A program made the translations under genes and the position numbers. Below are positions 1-9,168 of a stretch of DNA of 64,000 bases, one piece after another (the first letter of the stretch is position 1; each line of letters starts with the position of its first letter). This stretch comes from WRAV01 sp050950205 (GTDB taxonomy: Bacteria; Bacillota; Clostridia; Oscillospirales; Ruminococcaceae), in contig JBMNHF010000004.1 in assembly GCA_050950205.1 (NCBI GenBank), positions 1 through 64,000 on the forward strand, given 5' to 3'. The notes beneath the pieces are model-generated. The model saw only the letters and a list, made by a program, of their open reading frames with translations. It had not been told where the DNA came from and searched no databases.

Positions 1-503
1 TAATAATTCTTGTAAATGCCATATCCCGTAGCCATAAGATTGGTCATTTCTCCGATACTGGATTTGGTTGCTTTAGCAGTGATACCGGCAATACTTGCAT
101 ACCCCGCCACGCCCTCATCCGTCAGGGAAGAAATGCCAGATTTAATATCATAAGCGGCGGTTAGGAATTCATCTTTCGTGGTACCGGCCCACTCGGTTGT
201 GAAGCTGGTAGCGGCGTTTTCTAGAGCGGAAAAGTTTTCGATCCCCAGTGAGGCTAATTCTCCCAAGGCGTTCTGCGTTGCAAAGGTCGCCTCTACTGGG
301 AGAATGGCGGCTTTGGCAATCGCCGCACCTGCTCCAATCATGGCTCCGCTCTCTAGTGTCATGGAAGCCATATTCTGTGAAAGTCCCATCACAGAAGTGT
401 TAGTATACCCCAGCAGCGAGTTTATTTTTGTAGCCGGGCCGGATATGCGATCAACCATATTTACCAAAATAGACAGCTTATAGAGTGATTCTAATGCCAT
501 CAT
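1..503 (-). CDS. Phage tail tape measure protein, N-terminal part (runs off the window)
   Basis: The reading frame is open from an ATG-ATG pair (503 or 500) to the window edge, about 167 codons with no stop. A strong AGGAGG ribosome site lies about 6 bases before position 503. The start of the protein is followed by Gly/Ala-rich helical sequence with small residues (for example SGAMIGAGAAIAKAA), and the stretch with TSFTTEWAGTTKDEFL then AAYDIKSGISSLTDEG is typical of the TP901-type tape measure N-terminal domain, which sets tail length and is threaded inside the tail tube. It lies downstream of the head genes of a Mu-like prophage relic on the same strand. The genes normally lying between head and tape measure are missing, so the relic is deleted here. 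Confidence 0.75.
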   Translation of the reverse strand, partial: MMALESLYKLSILVNMVDRISGPATKINSLLGYTNTSVMGLSQNMASMTLESGAMIGAGAAIAKAAILPVEATFATQNALGELASLGIENFSALENAATSFTTEWAGTTKDEFLTAAYDIKSGISSLTDEGVAGYASIAGITAKATKSSIGEMTNLMATGYGIYKNY

Positions 504-546
504 TTTTCACCTCCTTCCCTAAGTTGACATTTGAAGTGCTTCAAAA

Positions 547-572
547 CCCCGTTATAACGCGTTATAACGGGG
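547..572. repeat. Perfect 26-bp palindrome between prophage genes
   Basis: The two 13-base arms (547-559 and 560-572) are exact reverse complements with no loop, and each arm contains the self-complementary octamer GTTATAAC. It sits in the 117-bp gap between the protease and tape-measure genes. It could be a protein-binding site or a cruciform-prone deletion junction. No T-run follows it on either strand, so a simple terminator is less likely. Confidence 0.7.
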
Positions 573-620
573 GAATACCGTCTTCTTAAGGCAATCCCTC
601 CTGTGGGAGCAAGAATGCCG

Positions 621-1517
621 TTAGAGGCCCTTGGCGTGGCCTTGGCGGTATTGCTGCATGTCCCCTGGGGTAAGCCCTAACAATTCATCACTCCGGGACA
701 ATTCACCGTTGCGTATGACTCCGGACGTTTTGACAATCCGACCCATCGGAACCATTGTCGGCGTATTTTTTAGCCAAAGCGTAAAATCATCATAGCTGTT
801 CATGGCCGATTGAAACGCCCACTCCCTTTGAAACGGAGCAATCTTCCCTTCCCTCAATGCAAGCTCAACGGTGTTTTCTACCAGTGCTTTATGAGCTTGA
901 AATTGAAGTGTATCCACCTCTAACTTTAGTGTGGTCTGCGTTCCAAGCAGTTGGGATACCGCTTGATAGATATCCTCTATCGTAGCTGTTGCGGGAAGCT
1001 GTAGCAGCTGCGCCAGGGTCTCCATAGATGCAGAGGGCTTTTGCACACCCCCATTAGGCAGCATATCTTCGGGTTTGCTGCTGTTTACAATCGGGGTCAT
1101 AGCATCAATGGCCGGGGTATTTGTTAAGGCAACCGAATGCAGCTTGACTGCCTTGCGATCACTGGAACGCGCCATGATAACTGGTGAGCAATATTTATAT
1201 TCCTTGTTGGTCAGGAATTCGGCAGCTTTTGGTGTCCATTCCACTAAGCCGTAAATGCCGTCCGGTTTCAAAGACAGCTCCTTGATCCAACCTGCAGCGG
1301 GAGCCTGCATATCCTTTAAGGTTTGATGCTCATAGTCGATGGGAATTTGAAGCTGCCTTTGCCTAAAATCCTGCCGAATGCTGGCAAAAGATTCCTCATC
1401 CACAAGAAAGTCTCCCTTTTGGCTTTTAACCAGCCCCAAAGGCAGGATTTTGAGATGTTTTGGCACACCATCTTCCATAGAAACGGCATTTTGAATCTTC
1501 AACAAAAAATCAGTCAT
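621..1517 (-). CDS. Mu-like prophage protein I (head maturation protease/scaffold)
   Basis: The 298-residue product matches the Mu gpI family: an N-terminal protease region with IPIDYEHQT (about residues 58-66), APAAGWIKEL, GIYGLVEWTPKAAEFL and YKYCSPV, followed by an alanine/glutamine-rich C-terminal scaffold half that contains a predicted coiled region. In Mu the full-length protein is the head protease and its C-terminal part is the scaffold. The start ATG at 1517 is 3 bases after the stop of the head-protein gene, with GTGAGGAAT as ribosome site, so the two genes are translationally linked. The order here is T then I, whereas in Mu I precedes T. Confidence 0.85.
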   Translation of the reverse strand: MTDFLLKIQNAVSMEDGVPKHLKILPLGLVKSQKGDFLVDEESFASIRQDFRQRQLQIPIDYEHQTLKDMQAPAAGWIKELSLKPDGIYGLVEWTPKAAEFLTNKEYKYCSPVIMARSSDRKAVKLHSVALTNTPAIDAMTPIVNSSKPEDMLPNGGVQKPSASMETLAQLLQLPATATIEDIYQAVSQLLGTQTTLKLEVDTLQFQAHKALVENTVELALREGKIAPFQREWAFQSAMNSYDDFTLWLKNTPTMVPMGRIVKTSGVIRNGELSRSDELLGLTPGDMQQYRQGHAKGL

Positions 1518-1520
1518 AAA

Positions 1521-2251
1521 TTATTCCTCACCCGTAGAGCCGAAAGCAAGCTGCCAAAGACCGTAACCAGCATTGCAACGGCTGTCCACGCCATATATGT
1601 ATTCCTTTTGGAAGAATACATTGTCATCGCTAGGATTGTCCTTAGGCACCAATTGAGGCTTGCGCCTGTTCTGAAAGATAAACGGTTTGATGGGCCGCTT
1701 AGTGCACAGCAAGAACCACTGTGCAGGATGCGTGGCCAGTTCAGGAACTACCAGCAATTCGGCAGTATCCTTGTAAATGTTGGTACCTTGTTGGATTTCA
1801 TCAGCCATAAGGATTTTACGGGCAACGGCTTCATTTTGGGGGGCTACAACCAGCAGATCGGGAATAATGTAGAGCGGTTCACCCTCATCATTCATGAGAG
1901 TCATCATTTGGGAGCGCGCGGCTCCATAGCTATCAGGTGTTAGCTTCGAGGTGCCTTTATTGCTTTGTTCTGCGATCTTGGCGTTTGAATATAGTGGTTT
2001 GTGCTGGTCGGAAATAAAAGGCTTTCCATCAAAGCATTTTTCCGTAAAGGCCTTAGGGAACAATTCAAATACTAGCTTATCCGGGTGCAGCTTGGCGCTG
2101 TAGGCCAAATCCTGCATTATGGGCTTATACACACCAATTCGGTCATCCTCAATATCATTTCGGGGGACAGAAACAGTTAATTCAAAATCGCGGTTCTTGA
2201 TGGTATAGTCATAGGTCGCAAGGTTTTTTATTTCCCGTTCGCTAATCCATT
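1521..2251 (-). pseudogene. Mu-like major head subunit T, 5' end removed by an insertion element
   Basis: The surviving approximately 240 codons match the Mu gpT major capsid family: KWISEREIKNLATYDYTI, then DIEDDRIGVYKPI, then SAKLHPDKLVFEL, then CFDGKPFISDQHKP, closely following Mu gpT spacing. The family is about 300 residues, so roughly the first 55 residues are absent. The coding similarity stops exactly where the IS21-type terminal sequence begins at 2252. The frame stays open into the insertion element, giving an artefactual start around 2312. The missing 5' part is not found on the far side of the element, so insertion was accompanied or followed by deletion. Confidence 0.8.
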
Positions 2252-2344
2252 TGTCAAGGGTCAAATAAAAATGTAGTTTTAAGGTCATATAAGAATGTAG
2301 GAAAAAGGTCAAGGGAAATGTAGGCTTGAGATCCGATATCCTAT

Positions 2345-3111
2345 TTAGCCAGGTAAAGCCCCCTTGGTTTCCATATAATCCTTCATTCTGTAGGACTTGC
2401 CATTGATCGAAATAATCTTCGAATGATGGATCAGCCTGTCAATAATGGCGTTGGTCAGCTTTTTGTCCCCAAAAACCTCTGTCCACTGAGATAGCGGAAT
2501 ATTGGAAGTAAGAATGGTGGATTTCTTCTCGTAGCGCTTGTTGATAAGCTGGAAGAAAAGGTTCGCGCCATTGGCCGACATTGGCAGATAGCCGATTTCA
2601 TCGATGATTAAGAGGTCATATTTGCTGTATCTTGCCAGCGTGGCCTCCAGGGTCCCTCTTCTATGGGAGCGGTCCAGCTTTTCGACCAGCTCATTGCTCG
2701 GAGCAAACAGGACGGAGAAATTTCTATGGAGCCGCCTCCATTCCAATGGCGGTAGCTAGATGGGTTTTGCCAACGCCGCTGTTGCCAATGAACAGCAGAT
2801 TGTCCTGGGTATCCATAAACCGCAGGGTATTCAGGTCCATGACTTCCGCTTTTTTCAGCTTGGGCTGGAAGTCGAAATCAAAGTCTTTGATGCTTTTTAG
2901 AAATGGGAAGCAGGCCCTCTTTCAAGCGGCTTTCCAGTGCGATTTTCTGGCGGTACTCCAGCTCCTTTTCCGTCAAATCAAGCAGGGAATCGGTCAAAGA
3001 CAGCTCCTGATGAATCGCCCTTTCCAAGTGAGTGGGGAACAGGTCCTTTAAATGGAAGAGTTCCAGTGATTCCAGGTTGTTTAGCAATTTATGATAGCTT
3101 GACATCCTCAT
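2345..3111 (-). pseudogene. istB: IS21 helper ATPase IstB, two frameshifts
   Basis: IstB is the AAA+ ATPase that helps the IstA transposase choose and capture target DNA. The N-terminal segment (MRMSSYHKLLNNLESLELF, about 73 codons from 3111) breaks at about 2896 in or near a short A-run. A middle segment in another frame carries the Walker A motif FIGNSGVGKTHLATAIG. A second break near 2735 leads into the C-terminal segment with FAPSNELVEKL, the Walker B motif LLIIDEIGYLPM and TSNIPLSQWTEVFGD. Joined, the three pieces give a protein of normal IstB length (about 250 residues). The start overlaps nothing and lies 8 bp downstream of the istA stop. Confidence 0.85.
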
Positions 3112-3118
3112 TTACCTC

Positions 3119-4343
3119 CTACAAATGGTCATACGCTTCTAAGTTCTCATCCACATAACGTTCCAGTTCTTCCTCGTCCAGATGTTTGAAAACATCGGAG
3201 CGAAGAATCTCTGTGTAATCATCCCGATGATAGTTAAAAGGCTTGCCCCGTATGAGGTGTTCGCGAATCAGCGCGTCGCCATCATAAATCCGAAGAATGT
3301 CTTCATCGGGAGTAACGGTTACTCGACTTCCGATATACTTTACAGGAACGGAATATTTGTGATAGTCATACAGGATCATCGCTTCTTTTGAAACGACCCG
3401 CTGCGTTGGCAGCTCCTCCATGTACGATAATAGTAGTTCAGAGTTCAACCTTTTAAGGAAAGCCTTCTCTTTTGTCCATCGATCCGCGGGTCGTTCCATG
3501 GTACCCTGTGAAATTTCTTCAAAGTTTAAATCATAATTCAGCTCATCCACAATTTGATCCAATGCAAGAAAATCCTCAAATTCATGGTTGAACACACGGA
3601 GCCGCCCTACAGTTCTGGCTAAAGCCTCCACCTTGCCTTTTGTCTGCGATCGGAATGGGCGACAGGCAATTGGCTTAAATCCGGCGTCCTTACTGAAACT
3701 TCGGAATTTTTCATTCAAAACCACTCGGGTAAATTGCGTCCTGCTCTGATCCACAACAGTACGCATGTTGTCAAACCAAATCTCTTCCGGCACACCGCCT
3801 GTATACGCAAATGCACCATGAAGGCAAGAGAACAAGGTCTTCTGCTGTTTCTCAATGGTCAGGCGGAGGTATTTCATTCGGGAATAGCCCAGCACATACA
3901 AAAATATGTTGACGAAAAATACTTCTCCTTGCCGGCTGATCATTTGGACGCTTTCCTTCCAGTCTACCTGCGCAGAAAGCCCGGGGGAGGTTTCGATTCG
4001 GACGGTTGCCTTCTGTATCCGGCACTCCCGTTCCTTTCGGCAATATCGTTTTACCATGGGGTAACTGCCCTGATACCCTTTTTTCTGAATGAAATAGTAT
4101 ATGGACATCGCCGTGCAGCCCAATGCAAGCTTTTCTTTTATTACCTCTTTGTACTCATCCAGCAGCGTGGATTTTGCTCGTCGCTTTTGCTGTAGCTGGT
4201 CTAATTTTCCTTCCTGTCCAAGATCATAATATCGTTTCACTGTGCGGTAATCACAATCATATTGCTTTGCTATTGCCGCAAAAATTAGGTTTTGTTTCTC
4301 CCATAATATGCAGGAGCACTCCTTCCAGCACATCTTTCCTCAT
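3119..4343 (-). pseudogene. istA: IS21 transposase IstA, frameshift near the 5' end
   Basis: This is a DDE transposase of the IS21 family. The expected start is ATG 4343, behind an AAGGAGG site, giving MRKDVLEGVLLHIMGETKP, but the frame is lost at a 5-base homopolymer at 4280-4284. The rest reads on as AAIAKQYDCDYRTVKRYYD, the helix-turn-helix, then the integrase core with SAQVDWKESV (first Asp), EIWFDNMRTVVD (second Asp) and SQTKGKVEALARTVGRLR (catalytic Glu). An ATG at 4333 gives an open frame of 404 codons but lacks the expected N-terminal residues and has no good ribosome site. One missing or extra base is enough to explain the break. Confidence 0.85.
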
Positions 4344-4442
4344 CTCGTTTCCTCCTTGGAAAGCCTTATGAGAAAAGTGTAGCAGGTTTCTTTATGACCT
4401 ACATTTTTATTTGACCTTTTTACGACATTTTAGCATGACCGT

Positions 4443-4706
4443 TTACACCCTGATGGCGGCACTGATTCCGCTGATGCGGTTTCCCATGTGCCGTATGGTC
4501 AGGCGCACTTCCGCTGCGGTTTTCGCATAAAAATATCCACCCTGGTCGCTGGCTATGGGAACACGCTCCCGGCGCAGGGCATTGACCAAATCCCGCAACT
4601 CCTTGCCAGTAACAGAAAGGTTGTGCTCCAGCGCCCTGCTTGTAATGGCATTTTCTTCTCCGAGATGATATCTATGCAGATATTCTGCAAGCTGATCCTT
4701 TTGCAT
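4443..4706 (-). CDS. Small phage protein, winged-helix-like, probably C-terminally truncated
   Basis: The 87-residue product starts MQKDQLAEYLHRYHLGEENA behind AAAGGAGC and continues ITSRALEHNLSVTGKELRD, LVNALRRERVPIASDQGGYF, a pattern seen in small Bacillota prophage proteins with a winged-helix fold in which an ordered wing ends in GGYFYA. It ends only 16 bp from the insertion-element end at 4427, and the last residues (ISGISAAIRV) look like the middle of a helix, so the natural C-terminus was probably lost in the deletion at the IS junction. No more specific function can be stated. Confidence 0.5.
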   Translation of the reverse strand: MQKDQLAEYLHRYHLGEENAITSRALEHNLSVTGKELRDLVNALRRERVPIASDQGGYFYAKTAAEVRLTIRHMGNRISGISAAIRV

Positions 4707-4756
4707 AATTGCTCCTTTCCAGCCGTTTCTCCGGAAAGGGGTGTGAAAAAGAGCGC

Positions 4757-4799
4757 AAAAAACAGGGTCGCAATCCTCTCGGGAAAACGGCCCTGTTTA
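4757..4799 (-). terminator. Rho-independent terminator
   Basis: Arms AAACAGGG (4760-4767) and CCCTGTTT (4791-4798) pair across a 23-base loop. On the minus strand the stem is followed by TTTTTTGCGC. It is the natural end of the gene at 4844-5134. Confidence 0.65.
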
Positions 4800-4843
4800 T
4801 ATGAGTGGGGTCTAAAAAAGCACAGATATTTGTGCCCGTGTTG

Positions 4844-5134
4844 CTACTTGATTACACCAAGCTCCCGAAGCAGTGCTACGCAGTCTTTGGCTCCTTGAAT
4901 GTAAAGATATTTTTGAAGCGCACTGTCCGTTTCTGCTGCCTTGGAGAGATATCGCTGTACCAACCCCTTGCTATCTTCACTGATGCCGGTGTGATTCTCC
5001 ACTTCTTGGCTAAGTATAACCAATTCCTCTACCATAGCGTCCAGCTGTGGATCGGATTGGCGCATTGCAGCAAAGGCGATCTGCACCCGTTCATCAATGC
5101 TCTGGCTCAATAGTTCCATCACTCTTTCATCCAC
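4844..5134 (-). CDS. Small helical protein of phage/mobile-element type, unknown function
   Basis: I do not recognise the family with confidence; it resembles the small DUF6809-like proteins of clostridial prophages. The 96-97 residue product is almost entirely helical with heptad-like spacing (VDERVMELLSQSIDERVQIA, then LVILSQEVENHTGISEDSK) and ends KDCVALLRELGVIK. The GTG start at 5134 is chosen because GGGAGGTGAGCG precedes it; the longer frame from ATG 5200 has no ribosome site and its extra residues look non-conserved. A terminator follows at 4757-4799. Confidence 0.45.
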   Translation of the reverse strand: MDERVMELLSQSIDERVQIAFAAMRQSDPQLDAMVEELVILSQEVENHTGISEDSKGLVQRYLSKAAETDSALQKYLYIQGAKDCVALLRELGVIK

Positions 5135-5222
5135 CCGCTCACCTCCCTTTTGACAACACAATGCCACACATTTCTTGAAATAGCTATATACATCTTCCAT
5201 AAATTATGGCTGTATGGACTGT

Positions 5223-6440
5223 TCAACTCATATCCATCTGTATGTCAGACCTTCCAAAGCACTGCTCCAGCGTCTGGCCATTAAGAGGCAATAAAACACC
5301 ATAATCCGTATTGATTGCACCGCCTTGCTCCATGAGCTTTGTCCCGTAATGGGCGAGGTGGGCGCGAGATAATAGATCATCAATCAATGGGAGGCCATGC
5401 TTTTCCAGTTCTTTTCTGGCATAGTCTGCGGGAGAAGAGGTTCCCTGCATCAGAGTGAATTCTTCCGTATGATCGGCAAGATCAATGGCATCCTCTAAAG
5501 AAATGCTCTTAGGTGCGGCCTCCAACATCGCCTTATAGGTAGTAAGCCGCCCCTCATGCTTGAATTTGTAAAGCTGATCGGTAAGTGCATCCAACACCGT
5601 GATGTCGCCATCACAACCTGCCAGTTCTCCGGGGAAGAGTTCCATGAGCCCTGGGGCGATGCAGTCATCTATGCGGAGGGTGCATTCCTGCAAAGCTTTT
5701 GCTCCCACGGACTCTAACACTTGGAATACGGCTGCGTCATCGGCAGGAAGGGGCAGGAGAGCAACCATATGATTATCAAGTTGGGGATCATTGGCGGATT
5801 CCTTTCTCACTTGGAGGAGAATCATATAGTCCGGATTTTCTGCGGGGATCGCATCGCCGCTTTGGTAGGTCTTTGCAATCTCACCATTTTGCGCGACATA
5901 GCCATGGGGCGTAAATACGCCACCCTCACCTTCACGCATTTCCTTGCCAATTTTCCCGTAGTCCAGACAATCAAACGCATTTTCCGGCAGGGATTCCGAA
6001 TCGGGGACAAACCCATTGTCCACATAAAATTTTCCGAGAGAGGCATCGTCATGTGCTTCGTAGGCGATTTGACAATGCTCCATACTGCGGGTCATGTTGA
6101 TGAGACGTTCCACCGGAATAGGCGCATATTCAGTCTGGATGGCATCCATCATTACCATGCCTTCAAAGCAGTCTAGTTCCCATTCATTTAGGGCGGATAA
6201 TCGGTGAGCGAGGTGATTGAGCTCGTGCAGGTTTGCATCTATATCAATAAATCGAGGTAGATACTCTAGTTCGCAAGTTAGAATATCCGAGGAATAAATA
6301 ATATCATCGGGTATTCTTGCTTTCTCCAGTGCATCTTCCAGCTTGTAAAAGGTAGCAGGAAGTGTTATTTCAACAGGTGTGTTTGCACCGCAAGGATTCC
6401 AACGACCGGCTTTTACCTAAAATATTTTCTCTTTATCCAA
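5223..6440 (-). pseudogene. ArdA-like antirestriction family gene with an early amber codon
   Basis: The frame codes about 400 residues resembling the long ArdA-type antirestriction proteins carried by clostridial conjugative elements (ArdA mimics DNA and blocks type I restriction enzymes). Telltale segments are ITLPATFYKLEDALEKARIP, SLHELN-type text (DANLHELNHLAHRLSALNEW), LDCFEGMVMMDA, then a repeat of the module with ERLINMTRSMEHCQIAYEAH, FYVDNGF and GYVAQNGE. A GGGAGGT site precedes TTG 6440, which would start LDKEKIF, but the eighth codon is TAG (6417-6419), after which the frame stays open to 5223. The first good internal ATG is at 6158. It either lost function or is expressed as a shortened protein. 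The closely related gene lies immediately upstream. Confidence 0.6.
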
Positions 6441-7619
6441 ATTGTATACCTCCCATCTGCGGTCCTTGTGAAGCATTCTGGCGGAGCATCTCCTCTATGG
6501 CAGGTGTGCAACCCTGGTATGCGATGTAGCCATAATCAGTGAAGCAGCCATTTTCGCTTTGAATGCGCTGTTCGCCATACCCTCGGAAGTCAATATGTTC
6601 CTCTAAATTCTCATCAAAATTGTAGCAACCGGAATCGATAATCATGTATCTGCCATAGTCAGTCGGGGTTTTGATTTCGGGTATTACGGTGAACTCATAT
6701 AAGTTATCCGCCAGTACCGCTACGTCCTCCGGCGTTTTGGGCTGTGCCATCTGGGTGATGGCGTGGAAATCATCCCTTGCCTGTTCATCAAATCCATATA
6801 GCTTCTTGCTAGATTGTTCAGGGTATAAAGATGCTCGGACAGTGGATAGTCCTCTGTGAATATCTGATAGACTTGTTCACTTATGCCCTCAAAGTCGAGA
6901 TGAGTGGCACAGGAGTGGGGGGATTTTAATCCCAGACGGTTCACTGCCTTTTCTATTTCCGTATCCCAGCAGGGCAGATAGAGATATTCATTTTGAATAC
7001 CGCTGTGGTAGTCGCCAGATTCCAAGGTAACGACAGCCACACCACTATCTCTCCAATGATATTCCGGAAACTGCTCGCCGTTATATACCTGCTCCGGCAT
7101 GTTGCCGGTGGGGTATAAAACACCATAGGTCGTGACAGTACCTTTACCGTCACTTAAGAGCTTTCTTCCCATAGACGCAAAATCTGTATTCTTCATCTCA
7201 TCCGTGGGGATTGCCGTTCTTCGGCAGAGTTCATATATCTGCCCGACAGCATAGATATTGGAGAAATCAGAAATTAGCGCATAGCAATGAAGGTTGAAGG
7301 TCAGGTTGATGAGGTCTTGGACTTCGGTCAGCTTTTCCTGCTCTGCCGCCGCATAGAGGGTGTTCAACTCGTCCTTATCAAAACTATCCATTCTCTTGGC
7401 AAGATACTGAACCTCATCGGCATTGACCAGCGTTCCCGCCAGAGCCTGCAATCCTCCATGGTTATTTTTAACTGCATCGACCACGCACAGCTTTTCTGTT
7501 GTGATGCCAACACCGATGTCATCCATCGCTTTTTGCAAATCCTGCTCACTAGCGGGAAAAGTGATGACCACCGTGGGATGAGAGGGGATATCATGCCTTC
7601 GGAGTTTCATTTCTATCAT
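6433..7619 (-). pseudogene. ArdA-like antirestriction family gene, one frameshift
   Basis: Two overlapping frames make one protein of about 395 residues. The first (from ATG 7619, ribosome site GGAGAAAGCC) contains VQDLINLTFNLHCYALISDF and LTFNLHCY-type text typical of ArdA-like proteins, plus GTVTTYGVLYPTG. The frame breaks at about 6809-6813; reading on in the next frame gives KKLYGFDEQARDDFHAITQM and then MAQPKTPEDVAVLADNLYEF, DYGRYMIIDSGCYNF and TDYGYIAYQG. One base added or removed restores the whole. An IS and hairpin lie upstream at 7642, so the native promoter may now be separated from it. Acidic composition fits DNA mimicry, but the antirestriction role is inferred from the family. 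Confidence 0.6.
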
Positions 7620-7641
7620 TGGCTTTCTCCTTCCATAAAAA

Positions 7642-7672
7642 AGGTATTACCACTTCTACTGTGGTAATACCT
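7642..7672. repeat. Left copy of a 31-bp hairpin flanking the IS1182-type element
   Basis: The 31 bases, AGGTATTACCAC at one end and GTGGTAATACCT at the other around a 7-base centre, occur again identically at 9169-9199. The sequence is a hairpin followed on the minus strand by a T-run, so it is a terminator for the gene at 9205. The insertion element lies exactly between the two copies, so this is a target-site duplication of a whole hairpin. Confidence 0.85.
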
Positions 7673-7716
7673 CAGAGTGTCAAAAAAGGTCGCCATGAGC
7701 GGCCTTTTTTGATATA

Positions 7717-9081
7717 ATGAATGCGGTGATGGAAATGCTTGAGCGAAGTGAAGATTTACGCTACACAACAAAATTTGCGTGTCTGGACAGCCTGGTTCCC
7801 GAGGGGCACCTGCTGCGGAAGATCGAAAAAGTGATTGATTTCTGCAGGATTTACGAACTGGTGGAGCACCTCTACTGCGAAGATAACGGGCGTCCGGCGG
7901 TTGACCCGGTCGTGCTGGTGAAGATCGTCTTGCTGCAGCATTTGTATGGAATCAAATCACTGCGGCAGACGATGAAAGAGGTAGACATGAATATCGCCTA
8001 TCGCTGGTTCATCGGCTACGACATCGACACACCGGTACCGCATTTTGCGACTGTCAGCTATGCGTTCGCGAGTCGGTTTCCCAGCGAAGTGTTCGCAGAA
8101 ATCTTTGCGTGGATCCTGGAGGCGGTGGTAAAGAAAGGCTTTGTCAAAGCGGAGATGATCTTCCTTGACGCAACTCACATCAAAGCCAACGCCAACCGGA
8201 AAAAGCACCGCAAGGAGTTGGCGGTAAAGGCAGCGCGTGTGTATGACGAGCGGCTTCGGGAAGAGATCGGTGCAGACAGAGCATCCCATGGAAAGAAGCC
8301 GCTGCGCGATAGCGACGATGATGACGGCTCAGCTGCGGGCGGGATGAAGGAAGTGAGCGTGTCAACGACCGATCCTGAAAGCGGTCTGTTTCACAAGGGC
8401 GAACACAAGGTGGAATTTGCGTATACCGCCCATGTTGCCTGCGATAAAAACAACTTTATCCTCGGCTGTGAGGTGACACCGGGGAATGTGCATGACAGCA
8501 TGGTTTTTGATCGTGTGTATGATGCAGTGGTGGATCGATTTGAAGAAGTGAGAACCGTAGCGGTAGACGCCGGATACAAGACGCCGTGGATTTGCAAAAA
8601 GGTGCAGGAGGATGGGCGAAATCTTTCCACCGCATACAAGCGTCCCATGAGCAAAAAGGGATTCTTTCGCAGTTACGAATATGTTTACGATGAATACTAC
8701 GATTGTGTGATTTGCCCGAACAATCAGGTTTTGAGTTACTCCACGACCAACCGCGGGGGTTACCGGGAGTTTAAAAGCAATCCCAAAATCTGTTCTGTCT
8801 GCCCGCATTTAAGCCGCTGTACACAGAGTGCCAACCACCAGAAGGTGGTGACAAAGCACATTTGGGAACATCATATTGACGCTGCCGAAGATTTCCGCCA
8901 CAGTCCGGCTGGACGGGAAAGCTACGGTTTGCGAAGTCAGACAATTGAGCGCGTGTTTGCCGATGCGAAAGAAAAGCATGGCATGCGTTACACGCTACAC
9001 AAAGGGCTTGAACGGGTAAGAAACTGGGTCAGGCTTAAATTTGCTGCCATGAACCTCAAAAAGCTGGCAATGTGGGCGTAA
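7717..9081 (+). CDS. IS1182-family DDE transposase
   Basis: The 454-residue protein has the IS1182/IS1380-like layout. An N-terminal DUF772 region (RKIEKVIDFCRIYELVEHLY, VDPVVLVKIVLLQHLYGI, SLRQTMKEVDMNIAYRWF) is followed by the DDE core: first Asp in MIFLDATHIKANANRKK, second Asp in VAVDAGYKTPWIC, and Glu in SQTIERVFADAKEKHGMRYT. A zinc-like cluster CPNNQVL / CSVCPHLSRC sits between them. It has no frame disruption, unlike most neighbours. ATG 7717 is used; ATG 7729 is an alternative. Confidence 0.9.
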   Translation: MNAVMEMLERSEDLRYTTKFACLDSLVPEGHLLRKIEKVIDFCRIYELVEHLYCEDNGRPAVDPVVLVKIVLLQHLYGIKSLRQTMKEVDMNIAYRWFIGYDIDTPVPHFATVSYAFASRFPSEVFAEIFAWILEAVVKKGFVKAEMIFLDATHIKANANRKKHRKELAVKAARVYDERLREEIGADRASHGKKPLRDSDDDDGSAAGGMKEVSVSTTDPESGLFHKGEHKVEFAYTAHVACDKNNFILGCEVTPGNVHDSMVFDRVYDAVVDRFEEVRTVAVDAGYKTPWICKKVQEDGRNLSTAYKRPMSKKGFFRSYEYVYDEYYDCVICPNNQVLSYSTTNRGGYREFKSNPKICSVCPHLSRCTQSANHQKVVTKHIWEHHIDAAEDFRHSPAGRESYGLRSQTIERVFADAKEKHGMRYTLHKGLERVRNWVRLKFAAMNLKKLAMWA

Positions 9082-9095
9082 ATACGCCCTTTTTT
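9074..9095 (+). terminator. Terminator overlapping the transposase stop
   Basis: GGGCGTA and TACGCCC pair across two bases and are followed by TTTTTT. The transposase stop codon lies within the loop region, so the gene ends inside its own terminator. Confidence 0.75.
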
Positions 9096-9119
9096 CTTGC
9101 GCTTCCACTTGATTCGCAA

Positions 9120-9159
9120 GAAGAACCCCTGATTTCACGGAAGAAATCAGGGGTTCTTC
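9120..9159. repeat. 17-bp-stem hairpin at the right end of the IS
   Basis: Arms 9120-9136 and 9143-9159 are perfect complements around a 6-base loop. There is no T-run on the plus side before the IS end. It probably insulates the transposase from transcription entering from the right or is part of the transposase-recognised end structure. Confidence 0.7.
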
Positions 9160-9168
9160 GACACTCTG

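Larger units (their letters stand above)
2252..4427 (-). mobile_element. IS21-family insertion sequence (istA/istB), decayed
   Basis: The element starts TGTCAAGGGTCAAATAAAAA at 2252 and its other end, read on the minus strand, starts TGTCGTAAAAAGGTCAAAT at 4427. Both ends share GGTCAAATAAAAATGTAG as an inverted repeat, and related copies of the AATGTAG motif are repeated just inside the left end, the multiple-terminal-repeat pattern of IS21. It encodes istA then istB on the minus strand. Both genes are frameshifted, so the copy is probably immobile. It interrupts the phage head gene. Confidence 0.85.
7673..9168 (+). mobile_element. IS1182-family insertion sequence, apparently intact
   Basis: The element is 1496 bp, beginning CAGAGTGTC and ending GACACTCTG as a short inverted repeat, with one intact transposase gene. 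A hairpin at 7682-7710 (AAAAAGG / CCTTTTT type) inside the left end should block read-through from outside, and two hairpins lie after the transposase. The perfect 31-bp direct repeat on each side indicates recent insertion. It separated the hairpin terminator from the ArdA-like gene. Confidence 0.85.

Noticed and set aside
178..483. Plus-strand 101-codon ORF
   Set aside because: Shadow of the tape-measure gene, which has a good ribosome site and protein-like sequence on the minus strand.
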